From Luscinia megarhynchos (lineage: Eukaryota > Chordata > Aves > Passeriformes > Turdidae): a DNA stretch of 64,000 nucleotides. The position numbers and the translations under genes were made by a program. The stretch spans positions 44,372,770-44,436,769 of the forward strand of contig CM067568.1 of the NCBI GenBank assembly GCA_034336665.1. Reading direction: 5' to 3'. The notes beneath the pieces were generated by a model, which had not been told where the DNA came from, did no database searches, and was given only the letters and a program-made list of their open reading frames with translations. Below are positions 25,801-39,300 of the stretch, in pieces; position 1 is the stretch's first letter; every line of letters begins with the position of its first letter.

Positions 25801-27354
25801 ATAAAACAAATGTTGAGGACATGAAAGTAAATGAGATAAAATATACCCTGAGCTTACTGAATAATATATTCTTCTGAAGGAGAAAGGACTGTGCTGAAAG
25901 AGGTTTCTGCCAAGGCAAGTGCTGAGAGTGCTCATGGAGTGTTCTTGTACAATAATTTAATCAGAAGAATTTATGAAAAAGTAAAATTATATCAATATAT
26001 AATTTAAATATATATATTTATACCAATAAATGTTTTGATGTCACAAATTTAGGAAGCAGGCTAGCACAGCAAAGTATTGGAATGTCATGCAGGAAGACCA
26101 GAAAAACACTTTGAAAAACAGAGAGGCTGAATTTATCTAGAAAAGCAAAGGCAGGTAACAAAACTGTTGCAGTTAGATGGAGAGCTGAAAATTAATTAAA
26201 GAAGATAAAATCACTGGGTACTCAGCTGCAGGGTACTTCTAAAAGATGATCATACACACTCCTAGATTGTGGTAAATGAATTCAGAAATTATTTTTCTCA
26301 TCCTTGAAGAAACACCCACACCATTGCAGCCACTGAGAAGAGCCCCTGTGGAGCTGTGTGCCGTTCAGGTAGCGGGTGTCACACGAGAGGAATTCAAACC
26401 TGAACAGATGGGAAGGGATTTCTGCCAGGCCCAAAGGACTGCCTGTCCTGCCTGGGGAGTCCAGCCGAGAGGGAACTGCTTTGCTTAGAGAAAGGCAAGA
26501 CTGGGAGGAATGAACGCAGCAAGGAAGTGAAATATAAAGGTGCTAAAAGAACTCATTATATTAAAGTAAATCGGTCCTGCATGGGTCAAAGCTGAAAGTA
26601 AAGACACCCAGACCCAGGCAGGCACAAGGCTGCAGTGTCTGAGTCAGATCTGCAAACCCTGCAGAGCCCACCATGGATTCCTGCAAAGAGACAGAAATGC
26701 TCCTGCAATGCCTAACCCACTGCAGACCCTGGTCAGACTGGATACCAGCCAAAACCTCTCCTTTCCCTCTCTGCCACCCCAGATAATGAAGTTTAGTGCA
26801 TTTGACATTTATTTTGCTTGTTGTGCATACTTACAGGTATACACTGCTTGAATAATGTACTGGCAGCTGAATAACGGACTCCTATTGACTAAGGGTTACA
26901 TCCTTAATACCCCAAACCAGCAAAGCTACATTAGCTTGGCCTGGCTAGAGATCTAGCAAAAAATATCTAACAGAGGAAAGAAAATACATGAAAAATACAC
27001 AGATATTAACCAGAGCTTTGTGTGGTAGCAAGGAGGTGGCCTGAAGGCTCTGGTTCACTGAGGGGTCCTGGCACGGGAAGGGGTAGCACTTGCCAAAGGA
27101 AATGCTTTTTGCAGCATTAGCTTCCTTCCTGCTTCAAGGTGCTTCAAGGCTCAAATCCCTAAATTTTCACACGAGAAATGGCTGTGGGAAGCATGCATGA
27201 GTCCCTCTAGTACTGCCAAATACATCCAAATAAATGAGAGCTGAAGCCAGCTATGTGGGTGAAACAATCCTGGCTTCTGTTTCTGTGCTCTGTCAGCAGG
27301 ACCTGAAATACTTACATTTTAAGGAGAGTCTATAAATCTAGCTAGTACACGCAT

Positions 27355-27388
<34 letters not shown>

Positions 27389-29974
27389 TCATTTAATTTA
27401 ACTCTTATGAGTAGCCATATAAAGCTCCAGGAAAATAAATTGATGGATTCCTACCCCCCTCTTTAGCTAGGTTGTAACAACTGGCACATGGATTTATATT
27501 TTGGATCTAACACAGTAATTGTAACTTTATTATTGTATTATCCTTTTCCTCCTTATGAACTTGACTAAGTGTGTCGTTCTAAAAACAACTATATAGGTAT
27601 ACAAAGATGAATGCTTAATCCAACAGCCACAACATATTTGATCTTTAAGGAAGGCTCAGTGTAGGATGGATAGCATAATTCTAATAAAGTGATTATAAAA
27701 TGTCTTTTCTTTCAAGGGCTGCAATTTATAAAGTTTTGCCAGTGTATCCTTAACACAAGATGCCTGGAAGTCCAGAGAAAAGACAAGCCTGACTTGCAGG
27801 AAGGGAAGGGAAGAGAGGGACAGCTCTTCACCTGCCTTACTGGGGTGAGGCACCCTGACAAGCACAAGGGAAAGCTGTGGCTCTGAGAAAGCCCTAGGAT
27901 ACACCCATCCTTGGGCAGTGTGGGCTGCTGTGGGGGCAAACAGGAAATGGTGAAACCATTTAGGAAGGTCTTCAATGACAAAACAGAACTGTGTTTTTCT
28001 CCTATAGCTCTTTTTTTTTTTTTAGTAAGAGCTTTCACTGTTGCTAGTCTACATTTTTGGCTCCTGCTTTATCTAAATAAAATAAAGATATGCCCTTCTT
28101 ATCCAATCTTATGCAGAGGCTAACAGTGACTACTATGGCAGCAATAATCTCCTTCCTCACTGGGATGAGAGGTGTGTTTGGGCTGCATCAGCCTGCTCTC
28201 TCCATCTGCCAGCCTCTGCTGAGTTAGGAGCTTCTGAGAGTCTGGAGAAATACTTCTCAAGTTATAAGGTCCTGGCTGTATACTACCATCTGTGTGGACA
28301 TTTTTGACAGATCTATTAACTTAGCTGCCTTACAAATAGAAATTCCTGTATGTCAGAGCACTATAAGAAATTAGAGAAGGTTTAATAGAATAACAAATGC
28401 TGATTACCCAGGATGCAAATGGCAAAACTTGAGCTGTAGATGCTGGGGAGTGCATTCCCATGAAGACCAGTTGTCTACTCTGCAATAAAACCCATCAGAG
28501 ATGGTTCATCAGCACAAATCTTGTACTTTGGTAACAGCAAGATGGGAGCAAGGACGTACCTCAGCTGTTTTGCCACTGTCTTCCTTTTATCTCAACAGGA
28601 AACGAGATTATAATCTTAGAGCAGAAACTAATATTAAGGGGAATAACCCTGCTTTACATCCTTGGAGCAAGGACTGAGCAAGATTTGAGGTCAATTTATC
28701 ACACTGCAGTAATTTCTCAATTCCTAGAGAGTATGAAAGGATTAACCACAGAGAAGTTTGTCACTGCCAGGAAAAAAGCTGAGACATGGTAAGTGGTCAA
28801 TGCTCAGCATCTCTAGCCCCTGCCTCCCTGAGCATAAATAGCACAAGGTTCTTCAGTGAGTGTGAACATATGAGAAATGTGTGTGGGCTTACACGAACAA
28901 CCTGCAAGAATGAACTTGACGGACTAGAAATAGATTTGTATAAAATAAAATCATCCTTCCTATTCACAAGGTCCTGCACCAAATTTTGTTATTTTCATTT
29001 CCTGCAACACATAATGACAAATGTAGGGAGGAGCCTCTGTTCATCAGCCTCTTTATCAAGACTGGGGAAATGGAAGAAGTACCTGAAACATGAGGATCAT
29101 TCACCTATAGTTAAGACCCCCCCTTTTACTGTTTCCAAAGTAGAAAATTTTTTGGTCACCAAAACACCAGTTCACTTTTGATGAAACACAATCCCCTCTC
29201 TCTTACAGTGATTTTATTTTCCTTTTTACATTTTCCAGCCAATATGTGCTTCTATTTCACATGGAAATCAACAGTGGTCAAGTTCCAGCCTGTGCAACAC
29301 CCCTAGGCCACATTCAGTATTTTGGTAAAAAAAATATGTATTTCTGTGTACTCGTGTTCTTCTAGTTGGCTTGTTTTGTCTTTCTCCACAAGAATAGTTG
29401 TACTTCACTTTCAATTAGGATTACATGACTTAGTTTCTGAAGGAGCAAAACTTAGGATGTTTAATAACACAACAATTCTCATACTGACCTTTGTGTCTTT
29501 CTCATGTGACCTTTGGTATATCTGCTAAATATTCAGAACTTCTTTTTTTCTACAGTTTATCAGGACTCACCTATTACAATTAGTTTGCTTCACTTGGTCA
29601 AGTTTTGGGTATTTTAATTTTGGAATGAATTTTCTAGTACAGCTATGGTATCACTAGTACTACTGCATTTTAGCAATTCCAAAATTAGGAAGGTACAAGA
29701 GAAGAAATTTCTTAATAGAGGTAAGTTTTTTTTACTAGTACTCTTGGTACAATGAAAAAAGGAAGAAGAGAAAATCTGATGCTAAATAAATAATTTAGTT
29801 TTTTTCTGGACCACTGGGAAATGCTGTTCCTCCTTGACACCTGGGTCTGTGCCTACCCTGGGCCCTCAGTAAACACTGACACACCCAAAAATCAGAGTTC
29901 TCTCACTGGGTAACATTAAAAACATATGAAGTAATTCTTGCTTGTTGGTTCAGCACTGGTGAGGTCACATCCCC
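22856..29974. other. Intergenic, no gene seen
   Basis: AT-rich sequence without recognisable genes. It contains a short AT-alternating block (about 25,990-26,025) and a CA microsatellite (27,357-27,385, listed separately). It also has a 10-bp direct duplication CTGGACTTTC at 25,181-25,190 and a near copy at 25,191-25,200. ORFs at 28,786-29,181 and elsewhere show no family signature. Confidence 0.6.
27357..27385 (+). repeat. (AC)n microsatellite
   Basis: An uninterrupted AC dinucleotide run of about 14 units, likely polymorphic. No gene context. Confidence 0.95.
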
Positions 29975-30340
29975 AGTATGTCCCATGGAGGACCTGGAAC
30001 AATCAGGGACATACCAGATGGAAGGATCAAAATAGATCAGCTCTCTAGAAACCACAGTCTGCAAGTATAGGCTGAATGAACCAGGGCTGTTTAAATCAAA
30101 GAAAAATCCCAGCTGGGACACAATAGCATCCTTTAAGTACAACCAAGCTGTCACACAGAGAAAGGAAATTATTTCCATGTCTGTGATGGACTGGACGGGA
30201 AGTAATTGTGGAGAAGTAACAGATGAGAATGTAATTGCAACAGTGACAATTTGAAAGATTTAGGTTAGATATTAGCAAAACATAAAGAGGATACAGGCAC
30301 CAGAAAAGATTCACTGAGATGGCAGTGGAATTGCCATTAA
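29975..30340 (+). mobile_element. Degraded CR1-like LINE remnant
   Basis: The sequence resembles the sense strand of the CR1 C-terminal coding and 3' UTR region. Examples are an AGAAAGGAAATTATTTCC neighbourhood, GATTTAGGTTAGATATTAGC, and a later GAGATGGCAGTGGAATTGCC, matching the CR1 pattern TTTAGATTGGATATTAGG...GTGGAGTCTCC only loosely. It is much more diverged than the other CR1 copies here and reads in the opposite direction to most of them. Family assignment is tentative. Confidence 0.4.
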
Positions 30341-31006
30341 AGTAGGTCTTTAACAACAGGCCAAAAGCAAACATCCTTCAGGGTGCATAGTCTGACTTTC
30401 GGTCAAGCAGAAAACTGCTGCTTTGCAGCCACATCTATCTCTGTCCTGTAAGGCAGATCTACCACAGCAGTTTTCATGCAGGTCCCCACAATCCCAGTGG
30501 TCTCTTCTAGTCCTGGTAACTACAGAGAAAACAGTTTTTCACATGCCCTCTAAAGGTGGGCAGCGTGAGCTTTATTAACTGATGGATGTAACAACACAGA
30601 TGTCAAACCTACTGGTACACAGCACAGAGACCTGTGATGTCCAAGCATCAGCTGGCTCCTACCAGCATGGATTCTGATACATGTGTCCTCCCTGGGCTAT
30701 ATTATTTACATGCATTATTGCACTTTACTTCAATTTATGTAAGTAGGGACATAACATAACAAGTTAGCAAGTTCAAAGGGAGCACTGCCATGAGCTTGAA
30801 CAGCACAAGATGTCAAAGAAAGTGCAGTCTTTAGTACCCTGGAAGGGTCATAAATATTATCTTATTTCAGCTGTGCACAGATGGCCTTATCTATGCTAAG
30901 GAGGATCAGGTGGTTTTTTGTCCAAGCAACGAGATGCTTCAAGACAGTTGCTTCACCTATTGTATCACAGCTCTAGAAGAAGCAGCAAGAGAAAGCAGGA
31001 CAAAAA

Positions 31007-31041
<35 letters not shown>

Positions 31042-34000
31042 CACACACCTATATCTATGTAGCTACTGTTTGTAGAGTTTGCAGAGCTACAATGCTGCTC
31101 ACTTTTTCTGTGCATGTCTACATGGATCCACTTCTTCATTTCCCTGAGGTGTGAAGATGAATATACAGGGCTATAGCATGGCTCCAGCAGTGCAAGAGCT
31201 GGCAATGGCTTGCTGGGATTTTGACTGAGCACACCCCTGGATGCCCTATGCCCCAGTTCTCCAGCCCACAACCTGCTTGGTTAAAGGCATTAGCTAAAGA
31301 CTGTATTACACTGTGGTAGATAGAAGTAGTCCAGCTTCATTTTGAATCACAACTTCTAAATAACTATTGACAATCTCACTGAACTGCCACTTGTTGGGGG
31401 TGGGAAGGGGAATGCTCTTTAGTGAGATCATCTTAATTCCTGCCCTGGTTGATGCCAGCAGTAGCCACAGCTTGAGGTATGGTGACAACTGTGAAGTCCT
31501 TTGTTGGTCCATGGCTTGTAACAATATGTATGTAACTCCCTCAGGCTTTAGGAGGATTAATTAGCTAATGTTTGTGAAGCTTTGAAGATAAAATATAATC
31601 TGTAAATGTTAAAGAACTGTTGTCCTGATATGTCATCAGGAAATCAAGAATATCAAGGGTATCCTGCTCTGCAAGGCACTGTCATTCAGGTGATCCCACA
31701 CAAGCTATTTTTCCTCCACTTGTTCTAAGCTTAAAACTTGTTTGGGGAATTATTTCAGTGAAAGATGCAAGAATCTTCTTTCTTATCCCAGCCTCCCCTC
31801 ATTTACAAGGGCCATGTCCCCACTGCCCCAAGCCTGTGTCATGAGCCATGCTCCTAGAAGATTTATTTAAGCTTTCCAACACACTTTACTGCAGGAGAAA
31901 TCACAGTGCTGGGTTGTCAAGAAGACCAGATGCAGGACATCTAGCCCTGCCCTCCTTTTCCACAGCAACAACATGTTGCATTAGTCCAAACAGACACCTC
32001 TGTGAAGCAGCTTCTGGGGAATGAGGTTGGTTTGTGGTTTACTGCTCAGTCCAGCCATATGCCACACAACAGTAATTTGCTTTCAGTTGTCTCTAGTATC
32101 TTTTCTCCAACAGCAACAGAAAATGAGAGATTTTCAGGTTTAGTGAACAATTTCAGAGAATGATAAGGGTACCTATCTGCAGTATCCCTTTCTAGATACA
32201 CATAATTATAAACTATTTGTAACGTAATCTGCAGCTCAGATGCAAGTCGTCCACCACACTGGGGCTGGATACAATTCACTCCTTTGGAATATGACCTGGC
32301 TCACTTCTGAGCTGAAATTCTCCTTTTAAAATTTAAATTAATCCTCATTCACCTCTGTATACTTAATATTGGTTGTAACTCCAGAACAACTGTCAGCTCC
32401 AAAACTTATTAGGAACTGGGAACTACAATTTGATAGAAGAAAATGAGGGAAAAAAAAAACAAAACAAAACCCAACACTTTTGTAAGCTTTCTGGGAGAAG
32501 CAAACAAATTCCTTGACTGACAGTGCAATGGAGGGTTTTCAAGTATTCCCTTAATTCTTAACATTCAGGGAGTCAGATTCTACAAAGCTGAACAGGATCT
32601 GGAAGTAGGAATCAGGTGGTATATTTAGTGGTATCTCTTGGTAGCCAATTTCTACCAATACCATTGTAAGTCAGAAAACTCCAGTCCTACCTTGACTTAA
32701 GCACTTAAAGCCCTTTTAACTGTCCTTGGTTACTCTGAACCACAATTGATTATTAGATTTTAAAATGGCAGAAAATGAAACATCTGAATCAATTTTTTTT
32801 TCTAAAATACCCTCTGCTCTAGTTGGATGAACCAGTATTTTTTAAAGGAGAATCTGGCTCATTAGGGTGTAACAATCCTTCCAGTTGGACATGGCTGGAG
32901 AACCTTAGAAAAGCTCTGAAAAGAAGGATGTGAATTTGTAAAATTCAGGGTAATTATTCTTTCTTAGCCTCCTTGGATGTAAGATTTAATATGTGAGGTA
33001 GGCAAATGCATTTCATCCTTCAAACAGAAGTCCACAGAAATCTGGACAAAGGTACAAGATTATGTTACCAATATTATAATACATGTAACTTAGACAAAAA
33101 ACAAAAGCTGAAGTTGTGGAAGTGTCCTGGTTTGTGTCTTTAACACACCAAACCTGTTGTTTCATGAAAAGTCACCAATGCCAGTCTCAATGCCCAAAGG
33201 CAGAGGTGGCAGCACCACCTCTACTGCCTGCTGGAAAGAGTGGTGCCTACAGCACATGCATACAGTCATGGCACAGGACTTCTGAGACTTGTGAAGCACA
33301 GCTGCTTAAGAAAGAATTAGATGGAACTGCTTTCTGATTTTTCAGCTGCCTTTTTGGTTTTTTTTTAATGTATTTCTTTCTTAGCCTGGAGAAGGAATAG
33401 CTCTGCTTTTCAAAGGGATCTCTTTGGAGCTGTTTCTGAATTGGGACTTCAGGCAAAAAATTCTCCAGTCTTCTCTGGAGAGGAGGCTAATACATAAGCA
33501 TAAGGTTTCATAATTTTATCTATATAAAAGTATTTTGACCTTCTGGTTCTGGAAAAACAAGCCATCATGTTGCAGTGATACAAACTGAAAACTAGAAGCT
33601 CCAGCATTTTTTATAAAACTTGCAATAATTAAAAGCATCTTGCTATTAATAATCATCTGTACAAATAAATTCATACAAGAGAAGGGAATAGCAGTAGCTA
33701 CAGAAAGAGAGTTAACCAGATGACCACTTGTTCTGGCTAATTGTTTATTTCACAAAGGGACTACCATGTGTTCTCTCAGACAAAATGACCCAGATAAGGC
33801 AAATCTGCATTTTGTAACTCTAACTGACTGAGACACAAAGCTAAAAATCCCAGCAGGGCTGTTTCAGCTACAGCAGCATTCCTCTTGCAGTTTCTGGTTT
33901 TTATTCTTATGCCATTCACATCTTTTCAGCTCCAAAATGCTCCCTATTTTTAGTACACAATCTGAATTAAAAATTAAACAAAATGGGAAAGAGCATACTG

Positions 34001-35542
34001 GAAATCACTGTCCCAAAGCACTGTATGATAATTGCAGACACACTACATGCCTTGGCCCCTTCTTTTTCCACTGAGTTGAATGCAAGTTTAATAGCTCTTC
34101 CCTCCTTGATCCTGTACTTGCCCGTTGTCCTTGTTTTGCTCAGTATACTTGGTTCTTTCCTTTGCTTTTATCTTCTCTTAGGAAATAATAGGAAACTTTC
34201 TCATAACACACTTGCTCTTGGGCTAATTCCTAATGTGCTTGCACCAACTGAAGCTCCTATTGACTAAAATGCTGAGAGGCAGGAGAGGACAGGGAAGGAC
34301 TGAAGACAGAAAATAACTTCATATAGATGAAAAATTTAAGTGGCACAAATAAAAGGTGAATCTGAAGCATAAAGCTTTTACCCATCCAAATCTGCTCAGA
34401 ACTTAATATAAAAAGGGCATGGGGATATAATCACTGTCTGTTACTCACTGCTATATATAAAGCACAGTAGCACTGTCTGATGGTGCACAGGTGAATAAAA
34501 GGAGAAGAGTTTAAATTATGGAAATGCAGAGTAACTTCCTGGTGCAAGCAGTTATTCCATCAGTATAAATGCCTTCAAAATTGGGTTCATATTCTAAGAG
34601 ATTACTGGCATTAGAGTCTGCTCCAGAGATGTCTGAAATCAGCAGAGATCTTTCAGGCAATTTTATCTGGCTTCTGATTAGTCTCTTAGCTTAGGCTAAA
34701 AACATGACAAGGGATAATAGAGCTGATAAACAAGGAACAGAGAAGAAAAGGTTTGCCAGAATATTACAGATAACTCTCATTAATTCACAAGAATTATGAT
34801 GTCAAGTCCAAAATAGCTGCCAAATGTTTTAGCTAATATGTTCATTCTAATCCTACTTTATTTTTAAAGGGGAATCTTTACACAAGTGTCCCCTGAAAGG
34901 TCTTCACTGCTCAAATTTGCTACATTAGCCTTAAAATTGCTGTATTATTAGAATCCAATGTCATCAAGGTTAATCAGCAAATAGTTCTACCCAGAAACAC
35001 CACAGGTTACATCTCTTCTGGCTATAAGAATTATCCAAGTTCAGACTCAGGGTCACTGGATCACAGGTCCCAAGCCCATGGCACCCACACACTCTGGCAG
35101 CTGGTGCATTCAGCACTCTGACAGGCTGGCTCCCATCTCCCATACCTCTTGTCTCTGCATGCAGGAACCTTTGAAGACGTGCAGCCAGCATGTGTAATGC
35201 CCCAAATCTCCAGCCTAGCCTCTGACAAGGTCAGCGCAGGGCAATTTTCCCAAACAAGGTTCAGCATACAAGCCATTCCTCTATGTCTTCTCTAGACAGG
35301 ACCCCTCTATTGCCCTAGACAGCACAGCTACCCTCAACTTGGCAATACCCAGCATGGAGAGAAGAACCCCATCACAATTTCAAAAGATGCTTTTGAAATC
35401 TGGGACACACCATTCCACCCAGTGTAGGCAATTGCCAGACACAAAGTGTTTACACTGATTACAGCTTTGCAAACTCCATTAGCAGCAGTATGCACTTATC
35501 AGTGGCCTGTTACATTCTGCCCAGAGGAATCCAGTGCTATGT
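30341..35542. other. Intergenic, no gene seen
   Basis: AT-rich sequence without supportable genes. It includes a compound TA/CA microsatellite near 31,007-31,048 (listed separately) and an A-rich AAAAC-type run near 32,451-32,470. Minus-strand ORFs near 34,970-35,280 overlap in different frames and are not gene-like. Confidence 0.6.
31007..31048 (+). repeat. Compound (TA)n-(CA)n microsatellite
   Basis: An alternating AT run with one ACAT interruption passes directly into TGTACACACAC. Compound structures like this commonly arise by point change within a dinucleotide array and slippage. Confidence 0.9.
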
Positions 35543-35785
35543 TGTCATGGTTTAGGAATGGTATTCTCCCATTTGGTGTTCCCATCAAAACACCAAATCA
35601 TGTGCCGCTCTCCACTCCCTCCTTCCCCTCTCCCTCCCCTATTGGGGCTGGAGAGGAGAACTGGAATCACAAAAGACAAAAGTCACAGGTTGAGATAAGA
35701 ACAATTTACCAAAACCAGTGATGAAATAAGAAAACAAACAGAAACAGCATTAATAATAAAAGTGTACAAAGTGCAGGCCCTGAGT
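35543..35785. mobile_element. Avian endogenous retrovirus LTR fragment
   Basis: The block starts TGTCATGGTTTAGG, with the TG terminus typical of LTRs. It contains a C/T-rich CCCTCC run, GGGGCTGGAGAGGAGAA, GTTGAGATAAGAACAATTTACC and AATAATAAAAGTGTACAAAG. These segments in this order match a common avian (well known in passerine) retroviral LTR family from memory. No gag, pol or env sequence is attached, so it is a solo or partial LTR. A CATGGAACA at 36,385-36,393 could be the decayed far terminus (CATGACA), making about 850 bp, but flanking target-site duplications are not evident. Internal genes are absent, so it is an old fossil. Confidence 0.65.
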
Positions 35786-36393
35786 GCCCTGCTAAAGAGG
35801 CAGCACATTAGCGTGAACAGCATCCAGGTCATGCTTCACGTGCTCAGCATCACTGCCCTCAGTGTTAGGTGTGTCTTGGGATATCTCTTTCCTGTACCTT
35901 TCCCTACAGTGGACATCTACAAGTCAGATTAGAAAGAGGAGCTCCTGGCAAGCCTTCCTTGCTAAGGAGAAAGATCTCTCCTGGGTTCTGGGGTGCTAGG
36001 GGAGCTTCTATGGGGCTCCCAGGCCATATGCTGTGTCCTGCAATTCAGTCTATACATAGTTATGTCCAGCTTTGCTTCCTCCCCACCTGAGCAGGGACCC
36101 ATGGATGGTACTGCTGGCCAAGGTATGAAATGTGCTCAATGCACCAAATCTCAGCCTTGTTCCCACAGCAAAGACATGCACAAGAACAAGGAAAAGCAAA
36201 AGTACAGGGTGAGAAGACCTTAATTAATGCTGCTCCTCTATGGAACCTTCTGGGAAGATGGCTGAACTTTACTGCTGAGCTTTCAGAGATGTCAAGTTAC
36301 CAAACTCCTGGGTATTTAGGTTAAACTGATGTGGTCTGATTTTTGTAAGTGGAAACTATCTGGGACTCCCATTTCAGCTCAACACATGGAACA
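35786..36393. mobile_element. Possible remainder of the LTR
   Basis: This is moderately GC-rich sequence continuing from the LTR block without an obvious boundary and ending near CATGGAACA at 36,393, which resembles the complement of the starting TGTCATG. I do not recognise its interior (for example the stretch around 35,990-36,040). It could be the body of a diverged LTR or unrelated flank. A repeat-library comparison would decide. Confidence 0.3.
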
Positions 36394-39300
36394 ACTCTAA
36401 ATAAAAAGATCAATTCTGTGTTTTTGTGCTTTCAAGATATTGACTCACTCTTCACGTTTTGTTTTATGGTTGAGATGTCATTTGAACAATAAGAGAAAAT
36501 ATCAGCTCCTTTTCTATTCTTTAATGTGTTTTGAATAGTATTCTTTCTTCTTCTTGTAAAAGCAATGCTAAAGAGACAAATCTAGCAAATAACCGAGATA
36601 AAAGATGCTTCACATAATCAGAGATCAACAGGCGTACTTTTAGGGGCTTTCTTTTATAATTTCTTCCACTGAAATGTGTTTAAACACAAGTATGTCCTGA
36701 TAGCATTTTCTAATTGAACATGAAGACATTATTTTATTGAAACGTCAAAGCCTAGAAGTAATGCTGAAAAGGAACAGATACAACAGACGTGCAGCATTAC
36801 TAAATGCAAAAATGTAAAAACTAAAAAAAAGGTTAAGTAAAAGACCCAATCTCAGTTTTCTAAGATGCAGTGTCACAAGAAAAAGAGAATAGGAACTCTA
36901 AAATGTGTTGTCTGATATGATTATTTCTCATAGCACAGAAATACAGAGAAATCTCTATTTTAGAATTCATTAGGTTAAAATTCAGTACTTCATCCCTCTG
37001 CTTAACAGTAGTAACTTATTTTTATCTTTTTGTTCATATATACTCTTATTTTTTTGTTTAGTACCTCTTTTATGTTATTATTTTCATTGCTTCAACCTTA
37101 AAGAATTGTTCCTTTTAATATGTTTTATGCCAAATTTTTGGGATTTTTTTTTTAATTGCAAAACCCAGGTTTTGAGTACCTCTGAAGAATATATACATAT
37201 ATGAGCAATGGCCACAGGGCAGAAATGTGCACCCTCAGTAGTCTGACTGAGGCCACGGCCACAAATCACTCACGTGAGTTCATTGTCCATTTTCAGCTTA
37301 TTCACAGAGTTATTGTTTGGGGTGCTTCAGCCAAGAAATGTAAAGGCCTTCCTGACAATGTCAGAAAAACAACCAAGAGAAGCAGTGTAGCAGATGTAAG
37401 TAGTTAGTCTGTGCTGAGTAAATATTCATCTGCATGTCTGCAGGTGAAATTACCCGCGTGGCTCTTCAGGAGGGTGGAGGGAGGGAATCACATCTGTTCA
37501 CTAGCTTGCAGTCAATTCAGAAATAAGAAGTCTGCCTGCTGGGCTCTCCTAACACACCTTAACAGAGCTATAATAAAATGTTATGTGAGCAGACATTGAA
37601 TACTGACTGACCTGGAGCACAGTCTTAAGGAAGCTGAGCTTGTATGTGCTGGAAGGAACTTTTGAAATTCTCACCTATATTTTCCCAGTTGTGCCTAAAT
37701 CTTATAATTTGCCTCTGGAAGTGAATCAAACCACAGAGAGCAATTTGGGATCATTGTGGTAATGTACAAATTGATGTTGCCTGAGGACAGCAAATGCTCC
37801 AACTGCCCAGAAATTTAAAAAACATCTTACACTTGCTGTGAGAAGCTGAAGTGTAGATTTTTAAGCTGTAGAGCTTGGCAAACTTTGAAAAGGCTTGAAA
37901 ATTGGATTGATTAAACTTCACACACAAGGCCATTATACTTGTAATATTCATTCATTGTTTTCAAAAAATAGATTGTTGTGAGAACAGAAAAGTACAGTGC
38001 TTTGACAAGAAGGAGCAGCAAGAAGTAGACATTGGATGACTTCTGTAAATCTGAAAAGAATTAATCTTTTGAAAATAGGAGTCAGATTCTTAGCTGTGGG
38101 ATAAAAAAGGCTCAATTCCACTGGTTTCAACATAATTGTGCTGTCAGAGCCATCTACCACTGTGTCATAGTCACAAGACACTCTTGTACTATTGTCATAG
38201 ATTCCTAATTTTTCTAGTATGGACAAGGAGACTGAAGGGCCAGATATAGTGGGGAGATAAATACAAAACAGAGGGAGGGAGAAAAAAAACAGGGAAAAAA
38301 AGCCCAAGTATCTGTGATGTTAGCCACTGTCTAGATGTGATTGCTTTGACTACAAATGGTTATAATGGGTTTTAGAGGAGCCACACTGCATACTTGAAAG
38401 ATGTACCCTCAGACCAACTTCCCTCAGGGCATTGGGAGTGGGAAGCCTGTCTTCTCAGAAATTGATCTGAAACCCTGGTGTCAGAGTACACAGAAGGAAT
38501 TCAGATAAGCAGAAGCCATCAATCTGGAAGGGACCAGAGACCACAAGGAAGAGAGAGATGGATGCAGCATTGCTGGTTTCATGGGGGCTAGCAGGGCAAC
38601 TAGTCTCAGTTCATACAACAAGGGGGAATTGCAGGAATGAGTAAAAGAAAAAGAGCTTGGCATTGCAGGGTTCAAGGACTGTCTATAGGAAAGGACAAAG
38701 CAGGGATGTAGCACCAGGAAGAAGAGCAGAAAAGAGGCCCAGCTGGAGCCTGCAGGACACCAGCACTTATGTGGCATTGGGACAGCAGCAGAGGGCATCA
38801 GGAGCAGACAGAGCCCCTGCAGCAGAGGCCTACCCTGGGCTCAGATGTCCCATGCTCTAAATGGCCCTGATGCCCTTCAGCTGCTCCTCTTCCTGTCATC
38901 AACTGCCCATACTCAAGGCCTCACCACAGTGCCAGCATTCCTCTCCTCCTGCTAATTCTACAGGAGCCCTGTGTTTCTCTGTGTTGCCCTTATCCCATGG
39001 CTTTTGCTTTCTAGCCACCGTCACCTAACCAGGTGTTAATGGGGAGATCTGGTGGGCTGGAAGCATCAGCAGCGCCTGGGGCACCAGCCCTGGCCACATC
39101 ACTGTGCCTGAGCTGCCAATTTGGGCTTCTTAGGACCAGGCCCTATCATCAGCCAGAGGCCCAGGAATGAGCCTAATGTTCTGTATAGAGCACCAGTGCC
39201 TGGAAGCTGAGTGATTGGTACAAAGGGTAGAGGCTTTCTCATGGCTCTGTGTGTGGGAGAAGGAAGAGAAGGCTTGTCAACAACCTAAAATGGGCATCAG

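Noticed and set aside
28786..29181. 131-codon plus-strand ORF
   Set aside because: No domain, no conserved motif and no gene context; chance opening in unremarkable sequence.
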